A DNA stretch of 64,000 bases from JAAURB01 sp049647265. GTDB lineage: Bacteria; Cyanobacteriota; Cyanobacteriia; Cyanobacteriales; Microcoleaceae. The DNA lies in contig JBARXJ010000045.1 in NCBI GenBank assembly GCA_049647265.1, forward strand, positions 1 through 64,000, written 5' to 3'. A model generated the notes under the pieces. That model saw only the letters and a program-made list of their open reading frames with translations. It was not told the origin of the DNA and did not search any database. Each line of letters opens with the position of its first letter. The stretch's first letter is position 1. Position numbers and translations under genes: made by a program. Of this stretch, positions 51,719 to 61,525 are shown piece by piece.

Positions 51719-53679
51719 GCGAACTTATACATTTTTCCTTGATATTCTTGGGTGGAAGTTAAACACCATTGTGCATTTTCTGTCAGTTCAAGCACCTGTT
51801 GATGATATCGCAGTAAACTGGGACGATGGGCGACACTAATATAAGTAATATTAGCTTCTTGAAGCTTTCTATACAATCGTTCTTCATTCTTCAAATCTAA
51901 GGCACTGGTTGCCTCATCTAAGACTGCATATTTAGGCTGAGTTAATAAAATTCGGGCAAAAACTAAACGTTGCTGTTCTCCTAAAGATAAGATATTTCCC
52001 CAGTCTATCGCAGTCTCAAATCCACCGACTCGTTGCGGTAAATCTCCTAAATTAACGGCTTGTAAAACCTCAAGTAACTGTTGATGATCGACCGCTAAAT
52101 TTAGATTAGGATAAAGTAACTGTTCTCTCAATGTTCCTAAAATCATATAAGGACGTTGAGGTAAAAACAGCATTTCTTCTAACTGAGGACGAACTAAACG
52201 ACCTGTTCCACTCGTCCATAATCCAGCAATCATTCGCAATAGAGAACTTTTTCCCACTCCACTTTCTCCGACAATTAATAATCCTTGACCGGGAGAAACC
52301 GCAACCGATAAATCTTTAACTAATACTTTTTGATAATCTGGCGTTAATAAGGTTAAATGTTGACAAGATAACTGAGAACCAATATAGAGATCTATTTTTT
52401 CTTTATGTTGTATAGATGTAGAATGAGTCTGTTCTAAGCTGTCTGAAAAGGTTGCTAAGCGATTAACACCTGCCCCTAATTCTCCTAAAGGTTGAATTTG
52501 ATCGACAACAATTGAAAAAGCATCTAGAATCCGTCTGAAAGCAAAATTCGCTTGTACAATATCGCCATACTGAATATCTCCCGAAAAATAAATCGGAGCC
52601 AGAATGATGTAAGGTAAAATTCTAACTAAATATCGATATCCTGTTGTAAAGCTATTAACGTTACGTTGCCAACCGATGAGTAAATTAAAATTATTAAACG
52701 CTTTAGCAAAGTAATGATTAATATATTTTTTTTCTAGAGACTCACCTTGATAAAAAGCAATGGATTCTTGGTTATCTCTGACATGAATTAATCCATGTCT
52801 AAAATTGGCTTCATATTTGAGCTGATTAAAATTGAGCGAGATTAAACGCCGACCAATTAAAGTAGCAATTACCGTCCCAACGAAAGCATAGAGCAATAAA
52901 TAAATCGAGACTTTGGTAGAAATTGACCAGAGAATACCACCAAACAGCACTAAATCAATGAATGATTCTAGTGTTGCAATAATAATTTTTAAGCTAGTAA
53001 CAGTTACCGATTTAATATCTTCAGCAATTCGTTGATCGGGGTTATCTATTTTAGAGCGAGATTCAATGTGATAATAAGATCGATCTTTAAAATATTTTTC
53101 AATAAACTGCTCAGTTAAATATTTTCGCCAATTATTACCAAATCGATCTTGACTGTACCAATATAACGCAACAATCGGCACACCCATTAGTAAAACACCA
53201 CAATAGACCCAAATAAATCGCCAAAATTTATCAGGATTACGATCGGATAAAGCAGAGGTAAAGAAATTAATCACATAGCTAATACTGACATTGAGCATAC
53301 CGACTGCAATCATCAGTAGAATTAAAACGGATAATAAACCCCAGGTTTTCCAGCGAGAAATCAGTTGCTCTTTGTAGTGCCAGGCTGCAATCAGCGGACA
53401 ACACAGCATCAGAATTAATACAATACATTGGGGAGAATTAATAATTTGATCAATGTATTTGAGTAATTCGGGTGTCAATTGGTTGAAAAATGGAGGAAAA
53501 ATAGATTGACTGCTTAAAGTAATGACGCTAATAATAACGAAACTTAGAGCCAGTAAAAAAGCAAGTAACAGAAACAGTAACCCGAGAAAAGTTGAGGTAC
53601 TTTTGGGTGCGAATGGATAAAAATATGGCTGAGCAATCGCCCAGTAACGCCGCCATAGACTGCGATCAAATCGATTCAT
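51715..53679 (-). CDS. SbmA/BacA-type ABC transporter (permease fused to ATPase)
   Basis: The product, about 654 aa, has a transmembrane domain of the ABC_membrane_2 group (about residues 20-390; markers YCGVLLMGVP, RQYLTEQF-like WRKYLTEQFIEKYF, NPDQRIAEDI, GEANFRH-like YEANFRHGLIHVRDN). A C-terminal ATPase follows, with Walker A GESGVGKSS, signature LSLGEQQRL and Walker B YAVLDEATSALD. The family includes SbmA/BacA and very-long-chain fatty acid or vitamin B12 importers. I take ATG at 53679 (MNRFDRSLW) rather than the GTG at 53724. Substrate unknown. It lies 97 bases downstream of the DUF1361 gene, same strand. Confidence 0.85.
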   Translation of the reverse strand: MNRFDRSLWRRYWAIAQPYFYPFAPKSTSTFLGLLFLLLAFLLALSFVIISVITLSSQSIFPPFFNQLTPELLKYIDQIINSPQCIVLILMLCCPLIAAWHYKEQLISRWKTWGLLSVLILLMIAVGMLNVSISYVINFFTSALSDRNPDKFWRFIWVYCGVLLMGVPIVALYWYSQDRFGNNWRKYLTEQFIEKYFKDRSYYHIESRSKIDNPDQRIAEDIKSVTVTSLKIIIATLESFIDLVLFGGILWSISTKVSIYLLLYAFVGTVIATLIGRRLISLNFNQLKYEANFRHGLIHVRDNQESIAFYQGESLEKKYINHYFAKAFNNFNLLIGWQRNVNSFTTGYRYLVRILPYIILAPIYFSGDIQYGDIVQANFAFRRILDAFSIVVDQIQPLGELGAGVNRLATFSDSLEQTHSTSIQHKEKIDLYIGSQLSCQHLTLLTPDYQKVLVKDLSVAVSPGQGLLIVGESGVGKSSLLRMIAGLWTSGTGRLVRPQLEEMLFLPQRPYMILGTLREQLLYPNLNLAVDHQQLLEVLQAVNLGDLPQRVGGFETAIDWGNILSLGEQQRLVFARILLTQPKYAVLDEATSALDLKNEERLYRKLQEANITYISVAHRPSLLRYHQQVLELTENAQWCLTSTQEYQGKMYKFA

Positions 53680-53775
53680 TATTTTTAAAATTGTTGCCTT
53701 AATACGGCATTGTAAATCACCCACTCAATCAACCTGATTAAAATAAGGCATTCTTGAGCGAAGCTAGAAAATAGA

Positions 53776-54627
53776 CTACATTTGCGAGGGTTTGTAGTCG
53801 GAGGAAAGCACAGCTAGGGTGACAGGTTTTAAGAGGGTATATAGAAGGCTCAGAACAACAAAGGTGACAGCAATAATCATCAGAGGGCGTTGGTTTAAAA
53901 TATCCTGAATTACACTTTCAATTAAGGCATCTGGACGAGTCAGGATATCCCAAGTATTAAACCGTTGAAATCGTCCTAAGTATATACCAATAGCACAAAG
54001 AAATTGGACGAGCAACTCAATCCCTTTGTTCCAATTCCCCCAGCCTTGGGCAGAACAGTACCGTTCTAGTTGAATCAGGCACAAAATATAGGCTCCAAAT
54101 CCCAGCAGCATGAATACAATGTATTGGGGAATTAATGCTAAAGAAATAATCCAAATCGAATAACCCAAACGAATATCTTCAACCAAATGAATCACATCCG
54201 TCAGCACATACGGAGCATTCGGTAAAAAGAAGATAAACATCAAAAATACAATCCACCACCCCAGAGAACGAGTAGAAGATTGAATTTGTCGGGTACGAGT
54301 ATACCAAAATTCTCCAATCTTCAATGCTGCTGTCAGCAAAATCACTAAAATGAGATATTTCCAATCTAAAAGTTGAAAAATATTCCCCAAAAACCGTAAC
54401 ACCCGAGAAAGATGGGGAAACACACTCACGAATAGCAAAAATCCAACCCCCCAAAAGAGTAGCGGCGAGCGCCTCATAGAAATTTTAGATAAACCATGAG
54501 GATGAAATAGCCAAAAACTAAGGGCTAGCGGGATTAATGCTAAAAATAAATTCCATGACATCCAGTCAACATTGGTTAAGATCGCTTGCCATGCTGCTGT
54601 CAGCCAGTCAATTAGTGTAAGAATCAT
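53776..54627 (-). CDS. DUF1361 polytopic membrane protein
   Basis: The 283-aa protein has about seven hydrophobic segments. The FFLPNAPYVLTDVIHLV sequence with adjacent DIRLGYSIW is diagnostic of DUF1361. The family has no known biochemical role. Same strand as the ABC transporter gene, 97 bases apart, so the two may be an operon. It starts at ATG 54627, and a 270-base gap separates it from the divergent ferredoxin gene. Confidence 0.82.
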   Translation of the reverse strand: MILTLIDWLTAAWQAILTNVDWMSWNLFLALIPLALSFWLFHPHGLSKISMRRSPLLFWGVGFLLFVSVFPHLSRVLRFLGNIFQLLDWKYLILVILLTAALKIGEFWYTRTRQIQSSTRSLGWWIVFLMFIFFLPNAPYVLTDVIHLVEDIRLGYSIWIISLALIPQYIVFMLLGFGAYILCLIQLERYCSAQGWGNWNKGIELLVQFLCAIGIYLGRFQRFNTWDILTRPDALIESVIQDILNQRPLMIIAVTFVVLSLLYTLLKPVTLAVLSSDYKPSQM

Positions 54628-54899
54628 TCGATCCCTTCAATAAACTGTTGAATTGTGTTTGAGCTGGAAATCCAGTGTAGTGAAATGCTAGTCCCTGATT
54701 AGAATTTGGCTTGTTAACTAGAGAGGCTGAACCGTCGTGCTATCTCAAAATAGAGATTTACAGATTTTGTTGTTCAACTTCTAATGTAGCCCACTATAAT
54801 AAGTTGCAATCTAATTTGAGGGATTTCGGGAAAACTCGATCAATTTTTTTCCTGTATATCCCCCCGAACCATACTACTGCTCCTCAGCAAGTATACACA

Positions 54900-55229
54900 A
54901 TGTCTAAAACCTACACTGTTGAAATTCACAACAATGGAGACACTCGGGTGATTCAAGTCCCCGAGGATCAATATATTCTAAAGACGGCTGAAGATGCAGG
55001 ATTAGATCTACCTAATTCCTGTAATGCTGGTGTTTGTACCACCTGTGCCGCTAAAATCCTCTCAGGGGAAGTTGACCAAACTGAAGGAATGGGGATGAGT
55101 CCCGAACTTCAACAGCAGGGTTATGCTTTGCTTTGCATTGCTTATCCTCGCTCAGACTTGAAACTCGAAACCGGAAAAGAGGATGAAGTCTACGATTCTC
55201 AATTTGGTCAACCCTCATCTGCATCTTAA
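54900..55229 (+). CDS. 2Fe-2S plant-type ferredoxin
   Basis: The 109-aa protein begins MSKTYTVEIHNNG. It has the cluster loop CNAGVCTTCAAKIL, supplying three cysteines, and a fourth in YALLCIAYPRSDLKL. The long frame that starts at 54711 is untenable: residues before 54900 look random, and homology starts at MSKTYTVE. The acidic C-terminal tail (EDEVYDSQFGQPSSAS) extends beyond the common PetF length, suggesting one of the specialised ferredoxins. It transfers electrons from photosystem I or a reductase; the partner is unknown. Eight bases separate it from the next frame. Confidence 0.9.
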   Translation: MSKTYTVEIHNNGDTRVIQVPEDQYILKTAEDAGLDLPNSCNAGVCTTCAAKILSGEVDQTEGMGMSPELQQQGYALLCIAYPRSDLKLETGKEDEVYDSQFGQPSSAS

Positions 55230-55243
55230 ACTTTAAATTGGTG

Positions 55244-55438
55244 ATGACAACTCATTTTATTACTGCTGAAATCGACTTACAACAGTCTCCCCAACAACTC
55301 CATCAAGCAATTGTTGCGGAGTTAGAGACTCGCGGTGAACCGTTACGTTGGGCTATTACTCAAATCAATCCAGAAACCCATTCGGCTCAAGTAGAAGCCG
55401 TTGTAACTACTTCTGCAACCGAGGCTAAGCCTGAGTAA
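55244..55438 (+). CDS. 64-aa conserved small protein of the ferredoxin operon
   Basis: The product MTTHFITAEIDLQQSPQQLHQAIVAEL and onward is one small alpha/beta unit of about 64 aa. It overlaps nothing and ends one base before the DUF3326 gene, so all three are co-transcribed. A GTG at 55241 or TTG at 55238 in frame would add two residues. I know no function. Position between a ferredoxin and DUF3326 implies an accessory role in the same process. Confidence 0.6.
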   Translation: MTTHFITAEIDLQQSPQQLHQAIVAELETRGEPLRWAITQINPETHSAQVEAVVTTSATEAKPE

Positions 55439-55439
55439 T

Positions 55440-56519
55440 ATGGCTTTTCAGCGTCCCTATACCGTTGTTTTACTGATCCCAACTGGGGTCGGTGCAGCCA
55501 TAGGGGGATATGCAGGAGATGCTTTACCCGTGGCTCGGGCAGTGGCAAGTGTGTGTGATACTCTGATTACCCACCCCAATGTGCTCAATGGCGCTCAACT
55601 GTACTGGCCGTTATCTAATGCTTTGTATGTTGAAGGCTACGCAATTGATCAATTTGCTGCCGGGAAGTGGGGACTGGCTCCGGTTCATCAAAATCGGATT
55701 GGGTTATTGTTTGATCAAGCCATTGAACCCGAGTTACGTCTACGGCATCTACAAGCGGCTGATGCAGCCCGAGCCACGTTAGGATTGAGCCTAACCGATT
55801 ATGTCGTCAGCGATGCTCCCCTGCAAGTGGAGCTACAAACCGCGAATTCAGGAGCCTCCTGGGGGACAATTGGTAACCCGGATAGCTTGCTGAGGGCAGC
55901 CGAAACTTTGATTCAAAAAGCTAACGCTGAAGCGATCGCAGTTGTGGCTCGCTTTCCTGACGATATGGAAAGTTCTGCTTTGCAGCAATACCGCCAAGGA
56001 CAAGGAGTTGATCCACTGGCTGGAGCCGAAGCCGTGATTAGCCATTTAATTGTGCGTCAATTTCAAATTCCGGCAGCCCATGCCCCGGCTTTGTTACCCT
56101 TGCCGTTAGATCCCCAACTGTCCCCCAGATCGGCGGCTGAAGAAATCGGATACACATTTTTACCTTGTGTATTGGCCGGTTTAAGTCGCGCCCCTCAAAT
56201 GATTACTTCTGCTCAACCTGATTTATCTTCCCCTCAACTCTGGGCAAGCCAAGTTGATGCGGTCGTTGTCCCCGCCACCGCGTGCGGCAGTAGTGCCATC
56301 CTCAGCCTCAGCCAAACGGGTGCAAAAATTATTACCGTTGCGGATAACTCAACCCGAATGCAAGTCTCATCAGAAGCCCTTGGAATTAAAGCGATCGCGG
56401 TAAACTCTTATTTAGAAGCGGTGGGTGTTTTAGTTGCCGATCGCAGCGGGATCGATCCCAAAGCGCTTGATCCCCATGTATTATCCATAGCCAGGGTTTA
56501 TAGCAGAAGTCTGTCGTGA
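55440..56519 (+). CDS. DUF3326-family protein
   Basis: The 359-aa protein has the DUF3326 signature: VLLIPTGVGAAIGGYAGDALPVARAVA, THPNVLNGAQLYWP, VEGYAIDQFAAG, and VVPATACGSSAILSLSQTGAKIITVADN. It is widespread in cyanobacteria and plastid lineages and has no proven function. ATG at 55440 is one base after the small gene's stop, showing translational coupling. Shared with a ferredoxin, it may take part in a redox or cofactor step (inference from context only). Confidence 0.85.
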   Translation: MAFQRPYTVVLLIPTGVGAAIGGYAGDALPVARAVASVCDTLITHPNVLNGAQLYWPLSNALYVEGYAIDQFAAGKWGLAPVHQNRIGLLFDQAIEPELRLRHLQAADAARATLGLSLTDYVVSDAPLQVELQTANSGASWGTIGNPDSLLRAAETLIQKANAEAIAVVARFPDDMESSALQQYRQGQGVDPLAGAEAVISHLIVRQFQIPAAHAPALLPLPLDPQLSPRSAAEEIGYTFLPCVLAGLSRAPQMITSAQPDLSSPQLWASQVDAVVVPATACGSSAILSLSQTGAKIITVADNSTRMQVSSEALGIKAIAVNSYLEAVGVLVADRSGIDPKALDPHVLSIARVYSRSLS

Positions 56520-56680
56520 CGTAATATATTACGTCTGTACACCAAGTCAGCAAGTCAGCGAGTCAAATTCTTGACAATACAACTGTGTTAGATGATTACC
56601 ATGTCCGCGCCTGTTAGCAGCGACTGCTTTACAATTAAATCAGGTTATTTAAATCAATCGTTAGTATATTATTTTAAATT

Positions 56681-57274
56681 GTGGTTGAACATCGTTCCAA
56701 TCTCCCAGAACTTGAACCGTTGACCCGTACACAAGTCTTACTTGCGATGGGTGCAACAGCAATTGTGTTGCTATTTGTGGCTAAATTGTGGTTGTATTTT
56801 GGCAATGTTACCCTTTTGCCGATTCAGTTTACGGTTAATGGTTTAATTTGGGGGCTATCACTGGGTGTTGGCATCACCTTAATGAGTAGCCTAATCTACC
56901 GAATCTGGCCAGCTTATGGTCGTAGTGCAGAGCAATACCTCAAACTGGTGTTAACGCCTTTATTGTTACCTGATTTAGTCTGGTTGGGACTATTACCGGG
57001 CTTGAGTGAAGAATTGGTTTTTCGAGGGGTAATCTTATCGGCTTTGGGCGCGAATACAACCGCTTTAATTATTTCAAGTCTTTGTTTCGGTATCCTTCAT
57101 TTTAGCGGTTCTCAGCAATGGCCCTACGTGATTTGGGCAACTGTCGTCGGCTTAATGTTAGGTTATGTGACTTTACTCACCGGCAATTTACTGATTCCGA
57201 TTGTAGCTCATATTTTCACAAATTTTATCTCAGGGTGTTTGTGGAAGTTGAAATATATCGGGGTTTCGAGTTAG
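56681..57274 (+). CDS. CPBP-family intramembrane metalloprotease
   Basis: The 197-aa protein is polytopic (about six hydrophobic helices) and shows the three conserved motifs of the CAAX-protease/bacteriocin-processing (Abi) family: EELVFRG, the FGILHF histidine and HIFTNF. Homologues cleave within membranes or support thylakoid or immunity functions; no substrate can be named here. The start is GTG at 56681, the first start codon before the conserved NLPELEPLTRTQVLL. A terminator hairpin follows at 57354. Confidence 0.85.
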   Translation: MVEHRSNLPELEPLTRTQVLLAMGATAIVLLFVAKLWLYFGNVTLLPIQFTVNGLIWGLSLGVGITLMSSLIYRIWPAYGRSAEQYLKLVLTPLLLPDLVWLGLLPGLSEELVFRGVILSALGANTTALIISSLCFGILHFSGSQQWPYVIWATVVGLMLGYVTLLTGNLLIPIVAHIFTNFISGCLWKLKYIGVSS

Positions 57275-57353
57275 CAATTTGTTATCTATTAAGCAATAGG
57301 AAACAGTGGGTTAGAGTTAAGTTTTTTACAATTTCGACACTTTTATGATTGAG

Positions 57354-57404
57354 AACTCAGCTTAACTCACTATTACTGGCTGAGTTATTCTTCGCTTTTT
57401 TAAC
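57354..57404 (+). terminator. Terminator after the CPBP protease gene
   Basis: AACTCAGC (57354-57361) pairs perfectly with GCTGAGTT (57379-57386), followed by ATTCTTCGCTTTTTTAAC. The T-run about 10 bases after the stem supports termination. Confidence 0.65.
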
Positions 57405-57846
57405 TGAGTTTGAGATGATTTAAAGTCACTGAATCTTTGTATCACTTTTCTGTTGAGTGCAAACTATTGATTAATTTCTATAATTTATTATGAGGGTTTA
57501 AATCTGTAAACTATAGAATTTATTCTGCTGTATTCTTCCCAAAGAAATAAGGAGAATGCAGTCTAGTTAAACCAGTCATTCCCCAATTCAAAATTTGAAG
57601 CAAGTATATTGTGAAAAATAAATGGTTGTAGATTTGTAGCTTATTCTCCTCGAAAAAAGGCTCTGTCGAAATAATAGAAATAGAGTTAAAAAATTGACTG
57701 ATAACTTGACGAGATTTTTCTTGACTCACAACTTTAGAAAAAAAAGTCAAGTAAATGATCCGGAATCTTCGTCTAAAATAATGTGGAACTTGTATTGGAC
57801 TGAATTAATATCACATCAGGCGCGTAACTTAGGAGTTGTTTGTTAA
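57405..57846. other. Intergenic region upstream of glmS
   Basis: About 440 A+T-rich bases. A minus-strand frame of 76 codons (57520-57750) is low-complexity, without ribosome site, and not called. AGGAG near 57830 is the glmS ribosome site. No known riboswitch or glmS ribozyme core is recognisable; the glmS ribozyme is a Gram-positive feature. Confidence 0.5.
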
Positions 57847-59787
57847 ATGTGTGGAATTGTTGGTTATATCGGCACACAAGTTGCCAGTGAAATCTTATTG
57901 GCTGGCTTAGAAAAATTAGAATATCGCGGTTATGACTCAGCCGGCTTAGCAATGGTTTTAGATGATCAAATTCATTCTATCCGTGCTAAGGGTAAATTAT
58001 ATAACTTACGGGAAAAGCTAACCCAAACAGACATCCCGGCTACTATTGGAATTGGCCATACCCGCTGGGCGACTCACGGCAAACCAGAAGAACGGAATGC
58101 CCACCCCCATACAGATGGCAAAGGACGGGTGGCAGTGGTACAAAATGGAATTGTGGAAAACTATCGGGAATTACGGGAAGAATTGAAAGCCAAAGGCTAT
58201 GAATTTATTTCCGATACCGATACGGAAGTGATTCCTCATCTGATTGCCGATATCCTGGGCGAGATGGCAACGGATGAATCAACCTCTATTTCTTTATTAT
58301 TAGATGCAGTCCGTCATGCCGTCAACCGCTTAAAAGGGGCATTTGCGATCGCCGTAGTCTCGGCTGATTTTCCGAATGAGTTAGTTGTCGCCCGCCAACA
58401 AGCACCCCTGTCAATTGGATTAGGACAAGGGGAATTTTTCTGCGCTTCTGATACTCCGGCGTTGGTTCCTTATACTCAAGCGGTTTTAAGTTTAGACAAT
58501 GGAGAATTAGCCCGTTTAACTCATCTAGGAGTTGAAGTTTATAACTTTGCTGGAAAACGTTTAAACAAAGTCCCGCGTATTCTCAATTGGAATCCAACTC
58601 TAGTTGATAAACACGTTTTTAAGCATTTTATGCTCAAAGAAATTCATGAGCAACCGAGTGTAGTGCGGGATTGTTTGCAAGCTTATCTTCGGGAAGATGG
58701 GGGAACAGAATCTACCTCAAATAGATCAGCTACAGCCGTACCTCAGCCGCCTCATGTTGGACAATCACCGATTAATTTAGGTTTATCTGATTCTCTCTAT
58801 CAAGACTTAGAAAAAATTCAAATCATCGCTTGTGGTACGAGTTGGCACGCGAGCTTAGTTGGGAAATATTTACTCGAACAATTAGCCCAAATTCCCACAA
58901 CAGTTCAATATGCTTCGGAAGTTCGATATGCCCCTGCGCCGTTACAACCGAATATATTAACAATTGCTGTAACTCAATCAGGTGAAACCGCCGATACGTT
59001 AGCCGCTTTATCGATGGAATTACAACGGCGAATTAATGCAGCACCTGCATTTAAACCTCGGATGTTAGGCATTACGAATCGTCCCGAAAGTTCATTGGGT
59101 GAATTAGTTTCAAATATTATTGATACTCGAGCAGGAATTGAGATTGGTGTTGCGGCGACTAAAACCTTTGTGGCTCAAGTCATCGCCTTTTATTTACTGG
59201 CTCTTGATTTATCCTGGCGGCAAAAAACTATTGCCCCTGAACGGATTAAAGAATTGATTAATGGACTGCGGCAACTTCCGAATCAAATTGAACTCATTTT
59301 AAATGCCCAAGAGTCGATGATAGAAGAGCTTGCCCATGATTTTAATGAAACTCAAGACTTTATCTTTGTTGGGCGTGGTATTAACTTTCCAATTGCCTTA
59401 GAAGGAGCGCTCAAACTAAAAGAAATTAGTTATATTCATGCTGAAGGTTATCCCGCCGGTGAACTCAAACATGGGCCAATTGCACTATTAGATGAAAAAG
59501 TGCCGGTTGTAGCGATCGCGATGCCCGGAATGGTGTATGAAAAAGTACTATCTAATGCTCAAGAAGCCAAAGCCCGAGATGCTCGTTTAATTGGAGTGAC
59601 TCCTAAAGAAAAATTAGAAGACAACGAGATATTCGATCATATTTTATCGGTTCCAGTCGTGGATGAATTATTATCTCCAATTTTAACCGTTATTCCTCTA
59701 CAGTTACTGGCTTACTATATTGCCGCCCGACGCGGTTTAGATGTGGATCAACCCCGTAATTTAGCGAAGTCTGTAACGGTAGAATAG
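57847..59787 (+). CDS. glmS: Glutamine--fructose-6-phosphate aminotransferase
   Basis: The 646-aa enzyme makes glucosamine-6-phosphate from fructose-6-phosphate and glutamine for peptidoglycan and lipopolysaccharide. The N-terminal amidotransferase domain begins MCGIVGYIG, with Cys2 exposed after Met removal, and contains GHTRWATHGKP and NGIVENY. Two SIS domains follow (ACGTSWHASLVGKY, VTQSGETADTLAAL, GVAATKTF, EGALKLKEISYIHAEGYPAGELKHGPIAL), ending in LAKSVTVE. The linker near residues 275-315 is longer than in E. coli GlmS (609 aa) and low-complexity. AGGAG precedes the ATG. Confidence 0.96.
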   Translation: MCGIVGYIGTQVASEILLAGLEKLEYRGYDSAGLAMVLDDQIHSIRAKGKLYNLREKLTQTDIPATIGIGHTRWATHGKPEERNAHPHTDGKGRVAVVQNGIVENYRELREELKAKGYEFISDTDTEVIPHLIADILGEMATDESTSISLLLDAVRHAVNRLKGAFAIAVVSADFPNELVVARQQAPLSIGLGQGEFFCASDTPALVPYTQAVLSLDNGELARLTHLGVEVYNFAGKRLNKVPRILNWNPTLVDKHVFKHFMLKEIHEQPSVVRDCLQAYLREDGGTESTSNRSATAVPQPPHVGQSPINLGLSDSLYQDLEKIQIIACGTSWHASLVGKYLLEQLAQIPTTVQYASEVRYAPAPLQPNILTIAVTQSGETADTLAALSMELQRRINAAPAFKPRMLGITNRPESSLGELVSNIIDTRAGIEIGVAATKTFVAQVIAFYLLALDLSWRQKTIAPERIKELINGLRQLPNQIELILNAQESMIEELAHDFNETQDFIFVGRGINFPIALEGALKLKEISYIHAEGYPAGELKHGPIALLDEKVPVVAIAMPGMVYEKVLSNAQEAKARDARLIGVTPKEKLEDNEIFDHILSVPVVDELLSPILTVIPLQLLAYYIAARRGLDVDQPRNLAKSVTVE

Positions 59788-59802
59788 TTAGCAATTTATA
59801 CA

Positions 59803-59860
59803 CTAGCCAGTAAAGTAATATTATCAAAATATCAACCTTATTGGCTAGATTTTTTTAGGC
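59803..59860 (+). terminator. glmS terminator
   Basis: CTAGCCAGTAA (59803-59813) pairs with TTATTGGCTAG (59838-59848), one G-T pair, and is followed by ATTTTTTTAGG. Strong stem and T-run 16 bases after the glmS stop. Confidence 0.75.
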
Positions 59861-59996
59861 TTTCATATCCTGAGAATATATTCAAGCAAATTGATTAATA
59901 AAAATGCCTATACTTTCAAATTTAGCTATTATTTCCATAGTGTAATTCAACTCTCAATATTAACGATTGATCACGATTTAACGAAGCGATCATCTA

Positions 59997-60923
59997 TTAA
60001 GCCGAAACCGTCTGATCGATAGAAGCTAACCATTGTTGTAACCTTTTAACGAAGGCTATGGTTTCAACATATGCCAATTGATTCTTTTGTTGAATAAAAT
60101 ATTCAGCCCCTTGATTAAAATCTGTTAGCGCTTTCGCATAAAGTGCCTGTTTTTGATACAGTTTTCCCCGGACTACATAAGTATTTGCATCAAAGGGATT
60201 TAAGCTTAATACAGTAGTAAAATCCTCAATAGCATGAGTAATATCACCTTGACGACGGTAAGCACAACCTCGATTATAATATGATCGAGGATTAGCAGAA
60301 TTTAAACTTATTGCTTGAGAAAAATCACTTAATGCTATTGATAAATCTTGATTCAAAAAATAAGCAATTCCTCGATCCATATAGATTTCTGCTATTTCTT
60401 TTGATGATAACTTTTGAGATAAACTCAGCGCAGAATTATAATCAGAAATGGCTGTTAAATAATCTTGAGTATCCGTTAATACCAATCCTCGATTATAGTA
60501 AGCGCGTCCTTCTTGAGGAGACTGCTGAATAATACGATCATACACAGTAACCGCTGCTTCTGTATTATTTATACTATGATATGCAATGCCTAAATTTAAA
60601 TACGATTCAATATCATTATCATTCAATTCAATTGCTTTCTCACAATCTAAAATAGCTTGATGATAGTGATTTAACTGAACAGAAACCCAACAACGACTAT
60701 GATAAGCTTTACTAAAGTTAGGCTGAATTTGAATTGCGCGATCAAAATTTTCTAGGGCTTCTGAATAATGATCAAGTTGTATCTGTTCTATTCCCAACTG
60801 AATAAAATGATCCACATTCACTTGACTCTGAGTGGTTGTAATGCTCAATACAGGTGTAGTATAGAGAAACCATAACAGTAGAGTTTGAGTGAAAAGTACA
60901 GTCATGAAACTGATAAAACTCAT
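59997..60923 (-). CDS. Secreted or membrane-anchored TPR-repeat protein
   Basis: The 308-aa protein has a hydrophobic N-terminus (residues 4-27), either a signal peptide or anchor, and then about seven tetratricopeptide repeats. These appear as 34-residue periods with A-x-x-x-Y/F and DFxxAIxLxPxxxxAYxxRG (for example ALENFDRAIQIQPNFSKAYHSR and AIEDFTTVLSLNPFDANTY). TPR arrays bind proteins and scaffold assembly, often of photosystems or secretion systems in cyanobacteria. The partner is unknown. It lies leftward with a 209-base gap to glmS. Confidence 0.85.
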   Translation of the reverse strand: MSFISFMTVLFTQTLLLWFLYTTPVLSITTTQSQVNVDHFIQLGIEQIQLDHYSEALENFDRAIQIQPNFSKAYHSRCWVSVQLNHYHQAILDCEKAIELNDNDIESYLNLGIAYHSINNTEAAVTVYDRIIQQSPQEGRAYYNRGLVLTDTQDYLTAISDYNSALSLSQKLSSKEIAEIYMDRGIAYFLNQDLSIALSDFSQAISLNSANPRSYYNRGCAYRRQGDITHAIEDFTTVLSLNPFDANTYVVRGKLYQKQALYAKALTDFNQGAEYFIQQKNQLAYVETIAFVKRLQQWLASIDQTVSA

Positions 60924-61074
60924 AAATTTCTATCCACTAAAAATAAGGAATCAACTGCTAACACCAAATTAATTGAAAAAATAACCCTCTCTGCTTTGTG
61001 TATCTCTGTGGTTAATTAAAATTTTACTGAACAGTATTTCTAAGTTCCTCGCCTTCTGGTTAAGTCTCAAAAAC

Positions 61075-61134
61075 GATTATAAAATGAATATAGATCCACC
61101 CAATAATTAACTTTATTCGAGGTGAATCTATATT
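61075..61134 (-). terminator. petJ terminator candidate
   Basis: AATATAGATCCACC (61087-61100) and GGTGAATCTATATT (61121-61134) form a 14-bp stem with one mismatch, about 44 bases after the petJ stop codon on the minus strand. On that strand the stem is followed by CATTTTATAA, a partial T-run. Confidence 0.55.
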
Positions 61135-61177
61135 GATGAAATAACGTTAAAAATGTAGCAATGAGTTAATCACTCAC

Positions 61178-61525
61178 TTACCAGCCTTTTTCAGCTTGAG
61201 CCACAACATAAGCAGAAACGTTTTCAATTTGTTCCGCATTTAAACGCCCTTTAAAAGCAGGCATCGCTCCCTTACCATTTGTGACTTGGTAAGTAATGGC
61301 TGCTTGTGCATCCTCACTAAAACCTTTTAAATATTTAGCAAGTGCGTCCTTTTTCAAGGTTTTCATCGACATAATGACGTTTCTACCGCCCAGGTGACAA
61401 GCATTACAGTTGGCAGCGAAAACCGAAGCACCTTTACTTGGATCGCCATCTGCTAAAGCAGGAGAAGGCATCGCAAATGAGAATAGCGCAAGACTCAGTA
61501 ACAAAATAGAAAGTAATTTTTTCAA
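61178..61525 (-). CDS. petJ: Cytochrome c6
   Basis: The 115-aa product is the copper-independent soluble electron carrier from cytochrome b6f to photosystem I or oxidase, used when plastocyanin is scarce. A signal peptide MKKLLSILLLSLALFSFAMPSPALA is followed by mature DGDPSKG. Heme is bound by Cys40-Asn-Ala-Cys43-His44, and the axial Met88 is in KGAMPAF. The TTG at 61525 (GAGGAG seven bases upstream) is a better start than the TTG at 61540. It is divergent from petR, with a shared control region. Confidence 0.93.
   Translation of the reverse strand: MKKLLSILLLSLALFSFAMPSPALADGDPSKGASVFAANCNACHLGGRNVIMSMKTLKKDALAKYLKGFSEDAQAAITYQVTNGKGAMPAFKGRLNAEQIENVSAYVVAQAEKGW

Noticed and set aside
54711..54899. 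N-terminal extension of the ferredoxin
   Set aside because: The 63 extra residues look random and the homologous start MSKTYTVE is at 54900.
57520..57750. 76-codon minus-strand frame before glmS
   Set aside because: Low-complexity A+T-rich sequence, no start signal, no family.
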